Assembly: GCF_001638985.1 (NCBI RefSeq)
Contig: NW_017265189.1
Span: 372,001-436,000 of the forward strand
Direction of reading: 5' to 3'
DNA from: Phycomyces blakesleeanus NRRL 1555(-)
Taxonomy: Eukaryota > Mucoromycota > Mucoromycetes > Mucorales > Phycomycetaceae
DNA: 64,000 bases
How positions within the stretch are numbered: position 1 is the stretch's first letter; each line of letters begins with the position of its first letter. The notes under the pieces were generated by a model. The model was not told the origin of the DNA, did no database searches, and was given only the letters and a program-made list of their open reading frames with translations. The position numbers and the translations under genes were made by a program. Of this stretch, positions 45,455 through 58,500 are shown piece after piece.

Positions 45455-46450
45455 CCAGTGTTACAAAGGACTGTTTTGTATGATGGTAGCTCGATTTCCT
45501 TTTTTGGATTTACTATTTTTGAAACTTCACGATTTTAAAAATAGATCAAATTTGAAAAATAGAATTCTGACAAAATATTTTTTGGTTTGAAAAAAATATT
45601 TTTATTTTTATTTTGTGGGTTGAAAATATGGGTGTCATAAAATACTAGGTTACTAGTATCAGCCTAGTACTGGCTGCTATTGCAGGGTAGACATGAGCTT
45701 CTGGTACTAGTAGCTATTATTATAAATAAAAAGCTAGCTAGCTACTTCAATACAATTTACAAAATAAAAAAGCTATGGATAGGATCTTTTCATTTTATTG
45801 AGCTTGAAGTGTTTCAAACCTATATAGATGACAAGAATGATTAGTGGCTGCAATCTTTAAGAGTTGTTTCCAATAACTTATCTTTGATAATGATGATAAT
45901 AAATAAGCCTAGAGTAAGATATACATTTGTTTTTGTTAATATTCATATTATATAAACTATACCACAGGAGATTTTTTGGGTGTAACAATAGCTTTCTTGT
46001 ACCCCCGTGAATCAATTGCCTTATTGGGAAGACCTATTTTTAAGGATTCAGACTTTTAAAAATAGTTCAAAATTGGGGAAAAAAATAGAATGCTTGCAAA
46101 AACAAATTTGGTTGAAAAAATATTTTATTTATTTATTTTTGTGGATTGAAAATATCGGGGCCATACAATGCCAGGCCACCCCTACCCCTGGCCCTGCAAT
46201 AGCAGCTATTGCAGGGTTGGCAGGCTTTTTTTTAGGCACTAGCAGTTAGGAATACAGCTGGCTACTTCAATAGCATTTACAGCAAAAGGGAAAGAAAAAA
46301 CAAGCTATGAAAAATGTTGCTAAATCTTGTTGTACCTCAAGTGTTTCATATCTATACATAACAAAAAAAAATGATTAGAATCTGTAATGTTAAAATTTGA
46401 ATACTTTAAATGACTTACCTTTTAATAACAAACAGAACTAAAGCAAAGAA
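45437..46450 (+). repeat. Tandem duplication of the element's left terminal region
   Basis: The block 45437-45960 and the block from about 45961 to 46450 are diverged copies. Shared landmarks in the same order include the (C)CA(TG/CA)GGAGATTTTT start, GGATT(T/C)..TTTAAAAATAG, GTGG(G/A)TTGAAAATAT, GCTATTGCAGGGT, GCT(A/G)GCTACTTCAATA and AAGTGTTTCA. The second copy is interrupted at its right by material before the Tc1 gene. Confidence 0.65.
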
Positions 46451-46844
46451 AAAAATATTTGTTTATGTCAATATTTAATTCATACACATATTATTTGTAT
46501 TAATATTCTTATCTTTGAAACTTTGGCAGATGAAGGCCTTTTTCTATTTCAAGATGAGATGAGACTTGATTAGTAATTGTATAAGAAAAATAATGTTTAG
46601 CATACCTTTTTTTTGCAAGTCATTCATATAAGCCAAGAGATAACATATGATATTGTAATATATTAGTAATTATACAGACTTCTGACAGAATATTTGGTCA
46701 TTTTTAACCCCCGCCAAGACTCTTCAACTTATATTGTAGCTTTAAATTTATGATAAAAGATAGTAAAGTTCTATAAATCTCTGGTACTCTCACAGATAAC
46801 TGTATAGGATGTAATAGATAAATTGAAAAAAAATTGAACAAGCT

Positions 46845-47906
46845 TTAATAAGAGATTGGTCTAAATTTATGCATCTTAAGTTCAGATAGACGATTTTGCA
46901 TATTAAGGCAAAACGTCATACAAGTCTCTACACTAATTGCTTTCCACGTTTCTTGCAAAGCATTTTCCAATTGTTGCAATGTGGTAGGCTGAGGTCGTCT
47001 TGCGCGGATTTTGTTATCAAGAAGACCCCAGATGTTTTCAATAGGACTCAAGTCCAGACTGTTAGGAGGCCACTCCAAAATCTTCAATCCAAGGTCTTTC
47101 TTGAACTTTTCTGCCAAGGTAGCCTTATAATAACTCGCGTTATCTTCTTGATAAAGGTAGTCTCCCTTTTCTACATTAGGAAGACTTTGATAGAAGGGTA
47201 TGAATTCCTTCTCCAGAACTTCATTGTACAATGAGGCATTCATGTTACCCTTAAGCATAACCAGTGGTCCAACTCCTCCAGACCAAATACATCTCCAAAG
47301 CAATACAGAACCTCCATTTCCTGGAACCTTTGGAGTCAAGCAGTCTGGATGATATTTCTCTCCTGGTTTCCGCCATACATGACTACAACCATTTTTCTTG
47401 AAAAGGGTAAAGGTTGCTTCATCTGTCCAAATGACAGTATCCCACTGTTTTTTCCAACCTTTTATTTTTCTATATCAAGCACGACGTTTGGCAATGTGCT
47501 CCTTAGTTAGAAGAGGCTTTGATTTGGTTACACAGTAGACTAGATTCATCTTCTGCAACGTTTGGCTGATAGTTTTTGTACTGACTTTTTTTCCAGTCTT
47601 TTCCTTAATCAAGTCTGCTATCTCAACCAAGTTTTGATGGTGATCCAATTTGACATCCAAGAAGAGATGTCTTTTATCTCTAGCAGTTAATTTAGAAGGT
47701 CTTCCTGTTGGCTTCTTATTAGTAGCAGATCCGGTTTCATTGTATTTTTTTATGATACGCGTGACAGTAGTTCTTGGTATTCCCTTTTTCCTTGCAATGT
47801 CAGAAATCTTCATGCCATCTTCATGAAGTCCAATTAAGATTCCTTTTTCAACTTCTGAAAGCCTTTCAAATGGCTTGTGAGGTTTACTGCTTTGTTGTCT
47901 AGGCAT
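46845..47906 (-). pseudogene. Tc1-type DD34E transposase with one in-frame stop (353 codons)
   Basis: The minus-strand frame from the ATG at 47906 is open to 46845 except for one TGA at 47477-47475. Residues 1-60 form a helix-turn-helix (ISDIARKKGIPRTTVTRIIK) and 60-120 a second one (HTH_Tnp_Tc3 type). The catalytic triad is present: Asp in VIWTDEATF, Asp in YLYQEDNASY and Glu in LSPIENIW, with 34 residues between the last two. The TGA lies in KRRA(stop)YRKIKGW, where Tc1 proteins commonly have Trp. Apart from this it is a full-length, well-preserved transposase, probably a recent insertion in the Plavaka element. Inverted termini could not be placed. Confidence 0.85.
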
Positions 47907-48233
47907 TATATTAAAAAGATTTTATTGAATTTAGCAGATTGAGTAAAGTGAAGTGTAAGGGTGTATTATGAAATAAATAGCAGAAATATAAAACAGCCAA
48001 ATTTTATGTTTCACGACTGTAAACTAAAACTATTAGCATCATTAGTTACCTGATTATGATGGAAGAAATAATAATAATAAAAGACTTTGTTTTGAGTCAA
48101 GATTCACTTGGTGTGATTTTTTTTTTCATTTTTTTCTATGGACGTCCAAATTTGCAACAGAATAATCAAATGTAATTGGTTCACCAAAATATTCAAGTCC
48201 ATGCTATCACACTAAGAAAATTTATATAAACAC

Positions 48234-51149
48234 ATGTACAGTAAATTTGACTTTCTCTCTATTGAATCTACTTTTACATTTACACTTACAAACATTAATG
48301 GATTCAAAAAAAAAAGAAAGAAATACGCTTCAGGAAGAGTATTAGTATCTACTCCTAGACAACCTGGGCAATACAACTTCAGTCTTGCTGAAGCTGGAAA
48401 AATCTGTACACATTGCGAGAAAGATTTTAAATCTCTCTGGAATCTAAAACGACATTTGGAAGAGTACCATCATATACATGAGATTCTTTCAAATGTTGAG
48501 GCCTATGTTGGAGCAGCACTCCAGAATCAACTTAACATGGACCAATCCAACAAAGATTCTATATCTAAAAATGAGATATTTGAATCTGACTTGGATGAGG
48601 ATATAACTGAATTCAATGTCATTGACAGTGATGTTAGTGACACTGAGATAAGTGATGAAAGTGAGAATGAGAATGACAATGGAAAAAATGGAAACTTTGC
48701 TGATTTAGATACTGGAAATTACCTTTATGAAGCTATACTGAGCAGCATGACCACGTCTGCAGAAAGTATTAGCTTGTCAGTGGAGGAAGACGTTAATGTA
48801 TTTGCAAATGGAGTTTTGTCTTTTGAGAATTTGGAAAGCTTTGTACCTAAAAATTATCCATTTAAGAACCTTCAAACCATGATTATGCTTGCTCTAATCG
48901 ATGGTGATAATGATATGCTTTCTCGTAGAATTATTAAAAAGATTCTGTTTGCTATGAATCTTGTGCTTAAACTGCAAGAGGAAGCTATCAATACTAAGAT
49001 ACCCTTTACATTACCGCGTTTTGATGCATTGTTAAACTTTCAAAAGAGAAAAAAGTCTACAATGCTTGTTTTTAAGTCAAAGATTGTAAAATTCGATTTA
49101 TCTGATGGCACACAAATGGAAGTCTGTTTTAATTTACCTTCAGAACACCTGAAACTTCTTGCGGCCAACCCCAAGACCTCAAAGAAGATTTTCTTGCTAC
49201 CTGATCGAACACCAGATCAAGCAGTATGCTTGCAACAAGGTGAAAAGTGGAGAACCCATCCATTATTCCAGCGGCCTATGTGGACTATTGATAACATTGA
49301 TTTCTGGCATGGTGATGTTGTTAAGCTGAAAGCTGATCAAAATAATGTTTGTTTTTTAATAGAGTCTTTTCATACAATAAAAAACTCTTACATATTTTGT
49401 TGTGGATATAACATTTGGTCGTCTGGAGCTGGAAAGTTTGGTATTGAAATCACTTGTAGTGATATTCCAATTGAAAGACTTGATTCTGTCTTACCTACTC
49501 CCAGTAGTTCTCTTTGTTACAGTATTTCACCTACTACTGTCAGTTCTTTGATTTCTTTGCATTCTTCACTGCTTGGGATATCACATTTTATGAGGAGGCA
49601 TGTTTCTGAAGAACATCGGGTACAGTCCAACCACAGATTATTCTATAGAGTGGCGATTTCACCTATTTCACTTTTTACAGATGACACATCTGGAAATACG
49701 ACTGTACAATCAAACCCGTATGAATGTTGATCTATGAGGTGTGCCGCAATGACTTTTGATGAGAGAAATTCGATTGATAATATTTACTTCATAGGTGGGA
49801 TTCGAAAGAAGAAGGGTGTGACTGGAGCTTCTATGCTACCAACAATCGTCAAAGACGTACAACTAATGGAAGGTGGCATTTTAATGTACTCTCATGAGTA
49901 CAAAGAATTTATCTTGGCCTATGCTCCTCTTGTTTGGATTGAAGCTGACATGCCATGTCATTCTATGTTGTGTGATATACTTGGTCCCACATCACTATAC
50001 CCATGCAGAATATGTTATGTCGAGCTACAAAGAAAGGTAGAAAATTTAAAGGATGAAGATTACTACACCAAACGGCACAAGAACAGAACAAAGCAACATT
50101 ATATTGCTGCTGCACCCTCTTTGGATAAGCTCATCGTAATCCCAGACATTTCTTTGATTTATGACAAGCACACGGCTGAATTTCTCAGGTTTAAGAATAC
50201 CATTACACATATCCTACTGGATTTACAATCATTTGATCCATTGCAAGACACACCCGTAGAGATCTTGCATGTTATTCTCCTTGGTATTGCAGAATACCTA
50301 ATAAATGATTTGGTAAATTCAGTGCTGGTAAAGAAAGATGAATTAAGACAACTTATGGGATATTTGAAGAATTATGAGCAATCCAAAGGCATGTCTCAAA
50401 AGTTCACAAGATTGCTTAGTGGATGCGGTTCCTACCTTGGCAGAGACTACAAATGTCTTATACAGATTCTTCTAGTCATTTTAGTGATAAAATTTACTGG
50501 TAATCCTGTATTAAAAAACATTACTCCATGTTTTATCCAACTTGGTCAACTTTGCTCACTTGTATTTGTTAGAGCCATAGAGTCTGATCTAGAAACATAT
50601 ATTCATGAAGTTGACACCGCTGTTAAAGGTCTTATCAAACAGCTTCTGGTTTATGATAAAAACTGCGAGCTCAATGGACATAACCCATACACATCAAAAC
50701 TTAAGGCACAATTATTGACACACCTTCCAGACAACATCAGGAGATTTGGCACCCCCTTGCATTTTGAAATGGAAAAAGGTGAGCAGTTTAATAAGCATAT
50801 ACGTGAACACCTATTCCACACCAACAAGCTTAATACCTCTAAGGATATTGGTCTAAAGTTTGCGAAGCAAACTATGATGAGACATATCCTTGATGGCGGT
50901 TCATGGCCCATTGAAAATGGACTAAGATTGTCTTGTGGAAAAGGTGTTAAGGCATATATTGATAATACTGCTAGTGTTCACAAGTTTTGGAATAGTTTGT
51001 TTGGTGGTTCCAGAGAGTTTGCAGATAACAATAATGATGGTAGCATTGTAAACAGTGAACTTTGTGATGATACCTTTGCCTTGTTCATGCTCATGCACAG
51101 TGGAAGCCAAACCATTCATCCAATTATTGGAAAGGTTTCTTCTTTCTAA
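48234..51149 (+). pseudogene. Plavaka-like transposase with in-frame stop codons
   Basis: One frame covers 48234-51149, broken only by a TGA at 49728-49730. The N-terminus has a C2H2 zinc finger (ICTHCEKDFKSLWNLKRHLE; C58, C61, H74, H79), then an acidic linker. Further blocks are NYPFKNLQTMIMLALIDGDN, LFTDDTSGNTT, TGASMLPTIVKD, YPCRICYVELQRK, HVILLGIAEYLINDLVNSVL, LTHLPDNIRRFGTPLHFEME and KGEQFNKHIREHL. This order is typical of the zinc-finger-bearing Plavaka transposases of fungi. The stop at 49728 interrupts YEC(stop)SMRCAAM, where relatives have WSM. Past the TAA at 51147 the frame continues to resemble the family (KNNYLLV ... SGMSTPLEELKMIRILDM) to about 51366. An A10 run at 48306 puts the more natural ATG at 48298 out of frame. 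Confidence 0.75.
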
Positions 51150-51785
51150 GTGATTCATCTTCACATAGATCTTCCTACTGACATTGCTCGAAAGAATAAC
51201 TATTTACTTGTGTGAGAATATTCTGGTATGTCTACACCGCTGGAAGAACTAAAGATGATTCGCATTCTTGACATGTACACAAAGGTTGGTGATGCATATG
51301 TGATCAATTTGAGCAAGTTTGGCTCTTATTGGAATTTCTACTCTTACTTCTCAACAAGTACTTAATCATCGTTTTTGACGAGCCAGAATCTAATGGTAGG
51401 TATGGCTCATATATCTTCCCATAGTTAATATATGCGAGCAGAGAGTTTTAGCCAATGTACAGCACTACCAGAGCCTTTCTGGTGTCTTGTCCTCTGTCTT
51501 GAAGGAGGGGGGTGAGATTTCTCTTCATTGTTTTGCCCAGTCAAAAAAAACCATTTTCTTTATTCATTTTTTAAAATTCTATCAATAAAATAATTAAATT
51601 TTTTAAGTCGTTTTTTAGTTTTGTGATATTATGCCAAAAATCTATTTCTAGATGTCTGTACATCCGATTTTATCTTATAGAGATTGCTAATTTTAAAAAA
51701 AGAGAATAAAAGGAAATTACACAAGAGATATATTTAACTAGCCAATCAAAAAGTTTTTGAAATTTGGATTTCCTTATTTGATATC

Positions 51786-51803
51786 AAAAATCTCCCATGG
51801 TGT
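51786..51803 (-). repeat. Right 18-bp terminal repeat of the Plavaka-like element
   Basis: AAAAATCTCCCATGGTGT, exact reverse complement of 45437-45454. It lies about 640 bp past the transposase stop. Confidence 0.75.
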
Positions 51804-52229
51804 ACTTTTAATGTCAACACACATATCTTTATGAGCTTAAAAAATTGTTTAATCTTATACTATTTTGAGATTAAATGTGATTAGTAAATGCTAATTAAAA
51901 TAAGTGATCATTTATATTGTTTTTTTAGAAGTTTTCATATATATCATATCATAGATTTTTATGAGAGGAACATGTTATTATATACTAGCATTAAAAGTTT
52001 GATTAGTAACTTGATCGTGTTAAAAAATGCAGAGTAAAGAATGTTTTGGTTTATTTTTTTTATTTTTTCTTGGTTTTTTAAAATCTCAGCAAAATAGTGC
52101 AATTTAATTGATTTGTTCATAAAATAGGCACGTTGTAACTTGAACAAAATTAAGAGATACACGTTAATTCTATCTATTTTTTTGTCTTTACTTCCTTTAT
52201 ATTACAAACAACAATGAACAGAGTAATAA

Positions 52230-53174
52230 AAAACTTGCCCAGGAAGAGTATGAGTACCTACTCTGAGAATTATAGGCCAACTCAACTTCAGTCTTGTTTA
52301 TATTGGCAAGTCTTGCTCACTTTGTGAGAAGACCTTTAAAGATCACTGAAATTTTAAAAGACATTTGCAAAGATGTCATGGCATAACAAAAACGGTTGCA
52401 GATGATATGAGCATAGTTCAGGAGACTGAATATCAAGATATACAGACAAACAACAGCCCAAAAAACCTGCTTACACCAAGTGAAAGTGTGGAAGAGAAAT
52501 CAGACGTTGATAATGAATACTATAACAATATTTTAAATTATGACAAGTGTGAAGAAAGTGATGATGGAAGTAGAGTTGATAATAGTGATTTTGATGTTGA
52601 GGAAAACACAGAGACAAACGCAGACATTTCTCTGTTTAATCACATCTTGAACAATATATCTGCTTTTGCCAATAACAACGAATCTTCAATCAATGAAGAG
52701 AATGAATTCCAGAGTGAAGTGTTTAACTCTACAGCCTGGAACAGATTTATACCAAATATTCATTCATTTAAAGATATCCAGATGATGATTTTGCTTGCAC
52801 TTGTTAATGATAATAACGACATGATTTCTTATAGAATGTTAAAGAAGATATTATTTACCATCAATCTTCTTCTAAAGATCCACAAAGAAACTATTAGAAA
52901 AAATATTTCTTTCAAGTTGCTCTGGTTAGATGCACTCTGGAATTACCAGATATAAAAAGGATCGAACATCCCAATTTTCAAATTGAAAAGTTTAGATGTT
53001 ACTTTCTCTGACAGCACAAAGGTCACCGCATTCCTTAACTTGCCTTCTGAGCACATCAAACTCCTTGCTGCTGATCCTATAAAGTCAAAGTCAATCTTTT
53101 TTTATCTGATCGCACGCCAAAACAATCTGTTTGTCTTCAACAAGGAGAAAAATAGAGAACAAATCCATACTTAC
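52230..53174 (+). pseudogene. Second, truncated copy of the Plavaka-like transposase
   Basis: From about 52230 the sequence resembles the N-terminal third of the 48234-51149 gene: GQLNFSL, CEKTFKDH(stop)NFKRHLQRCH (zinc-finger remnant), an acidic linker, FKDIQMMILLALVNDNNDMI, FTINLLLKIHKETI and LNLPSEHIKLLAADPIKSKS. It carries stops (for example in the finger and at 52953) and ends abruptly at the start of a solo LTR at 53175. The rest of the transposase is absent. Confidence 0.75.
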
Positions 53175-53690
53175 TGTTGTGGTAGTTGAAGTTGAAGAAG
53201 TTTTTAAGAGAAAGAATTGAAGATTTGAGATTAGGAACGAAGATTCGTGAGAACTTGTGTAGGTTTTGTTTATTGAGAAAGGATTTTGTATCAAAGTTTG
53301 ACCAGGTTCCTACACTGAACTACTACTACTATTTATATTATTTTGGATTGGGAAAATTATATTACTGGGGTCAGGTAATCGATCCTATCTGAGCCTTAAT
53401 CAGAGCAACATGATCTTGGGATAATTAATGTATGATTAATTATATAAATGTTTGTAGTCCCAATGAAGTATTAACATCGAAAGTAAATGTGTTTATGAGT
53501 AATAATTATGCTTATAATAATCCACTGATGTATCCCATATTATAGTGATATCATCATATGAAATATAATCACTATCATGCATGCTAAATCTGTGTGTTAA
53601 ATAATAAAGTAATCAGTAGACACCCACTGGAAAAACCACCCTGATGAACAATGTGGCCAGGTTGGTAAACACATGTGTAGAAATAGTGAT
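53175..53690 (-). repeat. Divergent solo LTR (right end approximate)
   Basis: Starts TGTTGTGG like the 54716 LTR and shares with it ATTCGTGAGAACTTGTGTAG, a TTGTTTATT block, CTACAC(T/G)GAACTA, TTTATATTATTTT-like sequence, GTATCCCAT and TCTGTGT(A/G)TTA.ATAAT in the same order, but with many substitutions and indels. No internal retroelement sequence accompanies it. It is an older relative of the intact chromovirus. Confidence 0.65.
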
Positions 53691-54715
53691 TTTTTTCAAC
53701 TCAGTGTGTTTTTTGAAGTTCAGGTCAAAGATATAGTTTTAGTTGGTTTCATTGGCTAACAGAATTTTAGAATATCAGTCTGATACGGAAGGCTAAATTC
53801 ACATACAGAGACCTATCATAATTCTCATTCTACCACCCCTTTTTTTTTATTCTTACTATTTTCTGGATTTACTCTTGCAATAATCTATTTATAAACTCAT
53901 AGTAGAAAAATATATGCCTTTTACACACAACAGGCATTCTTGAAAACATTTGAATAAAGACTATGAATTGATAATATCATAATTGTCATATCTCTTTTTA
54001 TATTTAATAATATAGAAAAGAACTTGTTAGAAGAATTCAATTAAACAACCATAAAATATAATGCTTTTTTTTACTATAAAGTTGGTGCAAATAAAGTATA
54101 TTTTACGCTTGTTCCTCTTTTTATTCTCAATAAATCACATCAAACAAAACACATAAAATGTCTTCTATCCCCCACCACCATAATGTTGTCTGCCGTTGTG
54201 CTCAATGTAGCAGAAATTCACAGGGATACTCATTGATGACAAGCAGAACTGCTAAGCACCATATTAGAAAAGATGAGCTTGAGAGAATTGAGAGACTGGA
54301 TATGGCTGAAAGATTAGCAAATAGTATGTTATATTCAGGATTTATTTTTTGATTACTGAGTAATAACTTCTTTATTTTTTAATTTTAATGAAACACAGCT
54401 ATGCAAAAAGAACAAATGATGGACGTTGATACCCAATGTAAGAAAAGAAAAGAAAAAAAATATTTGAAAACCAGTAGAGACAATAAGCTAAACTAATCTA
54501 TATTTGTATATATCCCGACCTGTCAATCTGAATCCATCAAAAAAATAGACGATCAGGCCGACTCACCTGATTCGAATGCCGCCATAATGGCTGACAATGT
54601 CTCAGCAGACGATGAGATCAGTGAGGTCAATGGCAATGACTCTGACATTGAAAGAGACATGAACTCTGACTCTGGCAGTGGTAAAGAAGAAGGTGTCAAG
54701 ACAGACGTTGAAGAG

Positions 54716-55346
54716 TGTTGTGGGGAGAAAATAAAGCAAAATATAATATAGACGAAAGAATTCGTGAGAACTTGTGTAGGTTGTTTATTTCAAAAGAAAA
54801 GTAAAGAATGATAAAATTCGATTGTCTTTCTACACGGAACTATCTACTGATATTTATATGTTTTTCTAATTTGTAATTCAATGTGTGCTTAAGTAATCTT
54901 TATCACGATGAGTCATCTTCCAGGAGTATTGTTCTTCTGGAAAGATCCGGAAAGACCAATTGATATGATACTTCTCCAGTCAGATCAGTCCAAGAGTTTT
55001 GGTAAAGAAGAGCATTTATGCTATTGGTAATATTTTAGTATTCCGACCCAGATACTCGGGTAATGTTTCATAATATTAGATAGTTGTAGTTGTAGTCTCT
55101 CAATTAAGTATTTGTATAATAAAAGAAATATGTAGATGAAATATAATGATGCCATATATATAATGTATATGTATTTGTATATCCCATGTCATGGTGATAA
55201 TAATAAATAATCAATTATGTGTATGATGATCTGTGTATTAGATAATATCATAAAGGGAGATCCGTTTGACTGGAATAGCTAAGGATATTATTTTATCCTT
55301 CAGTCTTACTCTCAGATTCAGCAGTAATCAATACTCATTCACAACA
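54716..55346 (-). repeat. 3' LTR of the chromovirus (element orientation)
   Basis: 631 bp, TG...CA termini. Contains several AATAAA-like and TATATA-like stretches that could serve transcription; none was verified. Confidence 0.93.
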
Positions 55347-55358
55347 TTATCCTCCACC
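55347..55358 (-). other. Candidate polypurine tract of the chromovirus
   Basis: GGTGGAGGATAA on the element's coding strand directly precedes the 3' LTR, the position where the plus-strand primer tract of LTR retrotransposons is found. It is short and mixed. Confidence 0.55.
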
Positions 55359-55529
55359 AGATTCAACAATACCTTTTGTTGATTCGGCAATAAAACATTT
55401 CATTTACTATTTCATTGTCTGGCCAATTGCTTATTTTATTATAGTCAATCATGCACATAATTTTTGTACTTTATGGAGATCTACACTGTAAACTCAGCTT
55501 TGTGGATTACGTGTTCATTTTTTGTTATT

Positions 55530-58500
55530 TTAATTTTTTGTTGCTCTTCTTTTGTGTAATCTTTCTTCTCTACTCAAAGTGGTAGGAAGTGTTCTTTTCT
55601 TGTGCTCATCGTTATTGTTACTTTTACCATTTAGTCTTGAAGTGTGAACTATTTTCTTTTTTGAGGATGCACTTTTGTTAATCAAGTCTTCAGCTCTCTC
55701 ATTCTCTAAACGTTCCAACTCTCTAACTTTCTTCCAATATTTTTGTACAATTGTGGAATCGGTAAAGTCTTCAGCCTTTTGCCATGTATTAGCGCGTTCG
55801 CCATAGCCAGCCCATTTGACCAAATATTCTCGTTGACCAGCAGTACCACGATGATCTCGAATGTCTTCAACTTCGTAGAGCTCATTCTCAATTGTTGATT
55901 CATCGATGGTGACCATCTTGAGTTCTGAGGGTGTATAATTTCGGTGTAACAATTCACCTTGCTCATCCTTTAACTCATACGATCCTCCTTTATTCTTTCG
56001 AACCACTGTATATGGACCTTCATAAATAGGTGCCAATTTATTTGATCGATGTGGTAATCTGACCATAACGTGTGTTCCTTTGGGGATGTCGATTAGGATA
56101 TTTTTGTGATCATATTTCTTTTTTAATTCCTCATTAATCCTTAACACACGTTCGTTAATGGCAGGGAATATAATATTTTCCATATGATCAATCTGCTTCT
56201 CTAGCTCATCAATTGTAACTGTGGCTTTTGGAAGAGAGTATTTATCTTTGTCACCATACTCATCAGGCACATTGACTCTGCGAGCATACATTAATGAAAA
56301 CGGCGCACTTAGTGTTTTTTGAGGAATATGTCTATTGATACACAGCTGAACAATCGGTAGATAGTGACACCAGTCATTGCTGTTCGCTCTCATCATTTTA
56401 CGTACAGTATTCTCTGCAATTTTTACACTGGCTTCGGCAATACCATTTCCTTGTGGGTGATATGCTGTCGAATATCTTCGATCAATCCCAAGCTCTTTAG
56501 ATAGGCTTGACATTAAAGAGTTTCTAAATTCCAGACCATTGTCACTTTGCATTACTTTGGGAAAACCATAATCTCCAAAAATCTTTATCAATGCTTTAGC
56601 TATTGTTGTTGAGTTCTTGTTTGGCAGTGGTCTCAAGATAATGTACTTGGAGCATACATCAACCAGAACTAACATGTACGTGTGTCCATCCTCTGATACA
56701 GGGAATTCACCGCATAAGTCAATTGCAATATGATCAAATGGTCGGAATGCTACAACATTAGTCAATGGGTGATAGCCTTTCTTGCTAATATTGTGTTTCT
56801 GACATTCAGGGCAAGAACGAATAATCTCTTTAGCCTCTTCATATATATTAGTCCAGTGTAAGCCTTGTGAATGAAGATCATTCACTATAGCTTGACTTCC
56901 AAAGTGACCAAACGAATGTGCTTCTTTTAGTAAGCCATTACGCTTTTCTTCAGGAGGTGACATATAGTCGGACGACTCTGAAGCATTTTCGACGAGTTGC
57001 GTTGCAAGTACATTTAGCACTCTGTCTTTACTATATTTTTTCTTTTGAACAATAACTCTGTTTTTAGCTTGAAAGTCATTTGTTCTGATTTTTCTCAATC
57101 CATCATCCTCCACCAGCTTGTCACTATCCTCTGGAGGATACAAGCGGCTTAGCAAATCAGGTAGTTTATTCAACAAACCAGGAATATGGACCACTTTAAA
57201 ATCAAAGTCAAGGAGTGTCTCAATCCAGCCAATCATCATTGGATTAGCGATTTTTTGAGTGTGGAGATAAATGAGTGCTCGATGATCAGTAAAAATTGTG
57301 AACTGTCGGCCCCACAGAAATGGACGGAATTTTTCAAGCGCCAAAACGACTGCATATAATTCTCTTTTAGTTGTGCTCCATCGTCGCTGCGATGGGCTTA
57401 AGGAAGTTGATACAAAGCTGATATATTTATCACGCCCTTGTTCATCTCGCTGAAACAATAAGCAAGCTGCTCCATAAAGGGATGCATCTGTGGCCACATA
57501 CATTTCACGTGACATATCTGCGTAATGAAGAATTAAATCTTGGTGCAATATGTCTTTTAGTGCTTTAAAGCTTTTCGTCTGCTCATCTGTCCATTGACCA
57601 GACACATTCTTGGCATGACTCAAACGTGAAATAGGCTCAGCTACCTTCGAAATCATAGGAATATAATCTCTGAAGTAATTGATCAAACCCATGAATTGCT
57701 GAATCTGTTTCGCAGTTGTAGGAATAGGCCATTTGTCAACATTTGTCAACTTTCGCTTATCAACCTTGGTGCCTGTCTCATTGACGACAAAACCAAGCAA
57801 TCTCACTGAATGTTGAAACCAGACACACTTTTCCGAGTTCAGAATCAACTTCGCGGATGACAATTTTTCAATAACTAATTTTACGTCTTTGACATGCTGT
57901 TCAAATGTTTCACTGGCAACAATACAATCATCAACAAAATTCTGTACACAGTCAATCTTATCAAATAAAGTAGCCATGACATGTTGAAATTGTGAAGTAA
58001 GCATCTTCAAGCCAAAACAGCCTTTAATAAAGCTATACTGTTGCCCATCTAAGTGAGTGAATGTCAGTTTGTGTACATCCTCAGGTGCAACTTTGAAACG
58101 ATGATACGCATTGGATAAGTCGAGTGTGGTAAAGAATTTCTTTCCACTTAAGTTTTGAAATATTGTTTGAATTTTTGGAATTGGATAATTGAATGTGGGA
58201 GGTAGGATCTGATTTAACAATCGCACATCTAAACACACTCTATGACTGACAATCTCACCAGCTTTGTTTCTCTTTGGAACAAGCAACATTGGACTGTTGA
58301 AGGAAGTGTTGGTCTTGGACTTGACAATAGTTCCTGTCTCAAGCCATTCTTTTACTTGCTTGTCAAGTGTTGGTCTTAGAGCGTGCGGTATAGGATACTG
58401 CCGTCTGTAAGCCGTCGCACCTTCCTTAGTAGGTAAACGAATAATAGATTCTGATAAAGGACAATATGACTCAACGGGAATATTCTTATTTTCCTCCAGT

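Larger units (their letters stand above)
45437..51803 (+). mobile_element. Plavaka-like (CACTA superfamily) DNA transposon, nested host of a Tc1 copy
   Basis: An 18-bp perfect inverted repeat, ACACCATGGGAGATTTTT, occurs at 45437-45454 and as complement at 51786-51803. Between them lies a Plavaka-type transposase gene (48234-51149) and, upstream of it, a Tc1 element on the opposite strand. The left end interrupts the OTU gene. No clear target duplication is seen at the ends, so an end could be a rearranged or internal copy. Span 6.37 kb. Confidence 0.6.
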
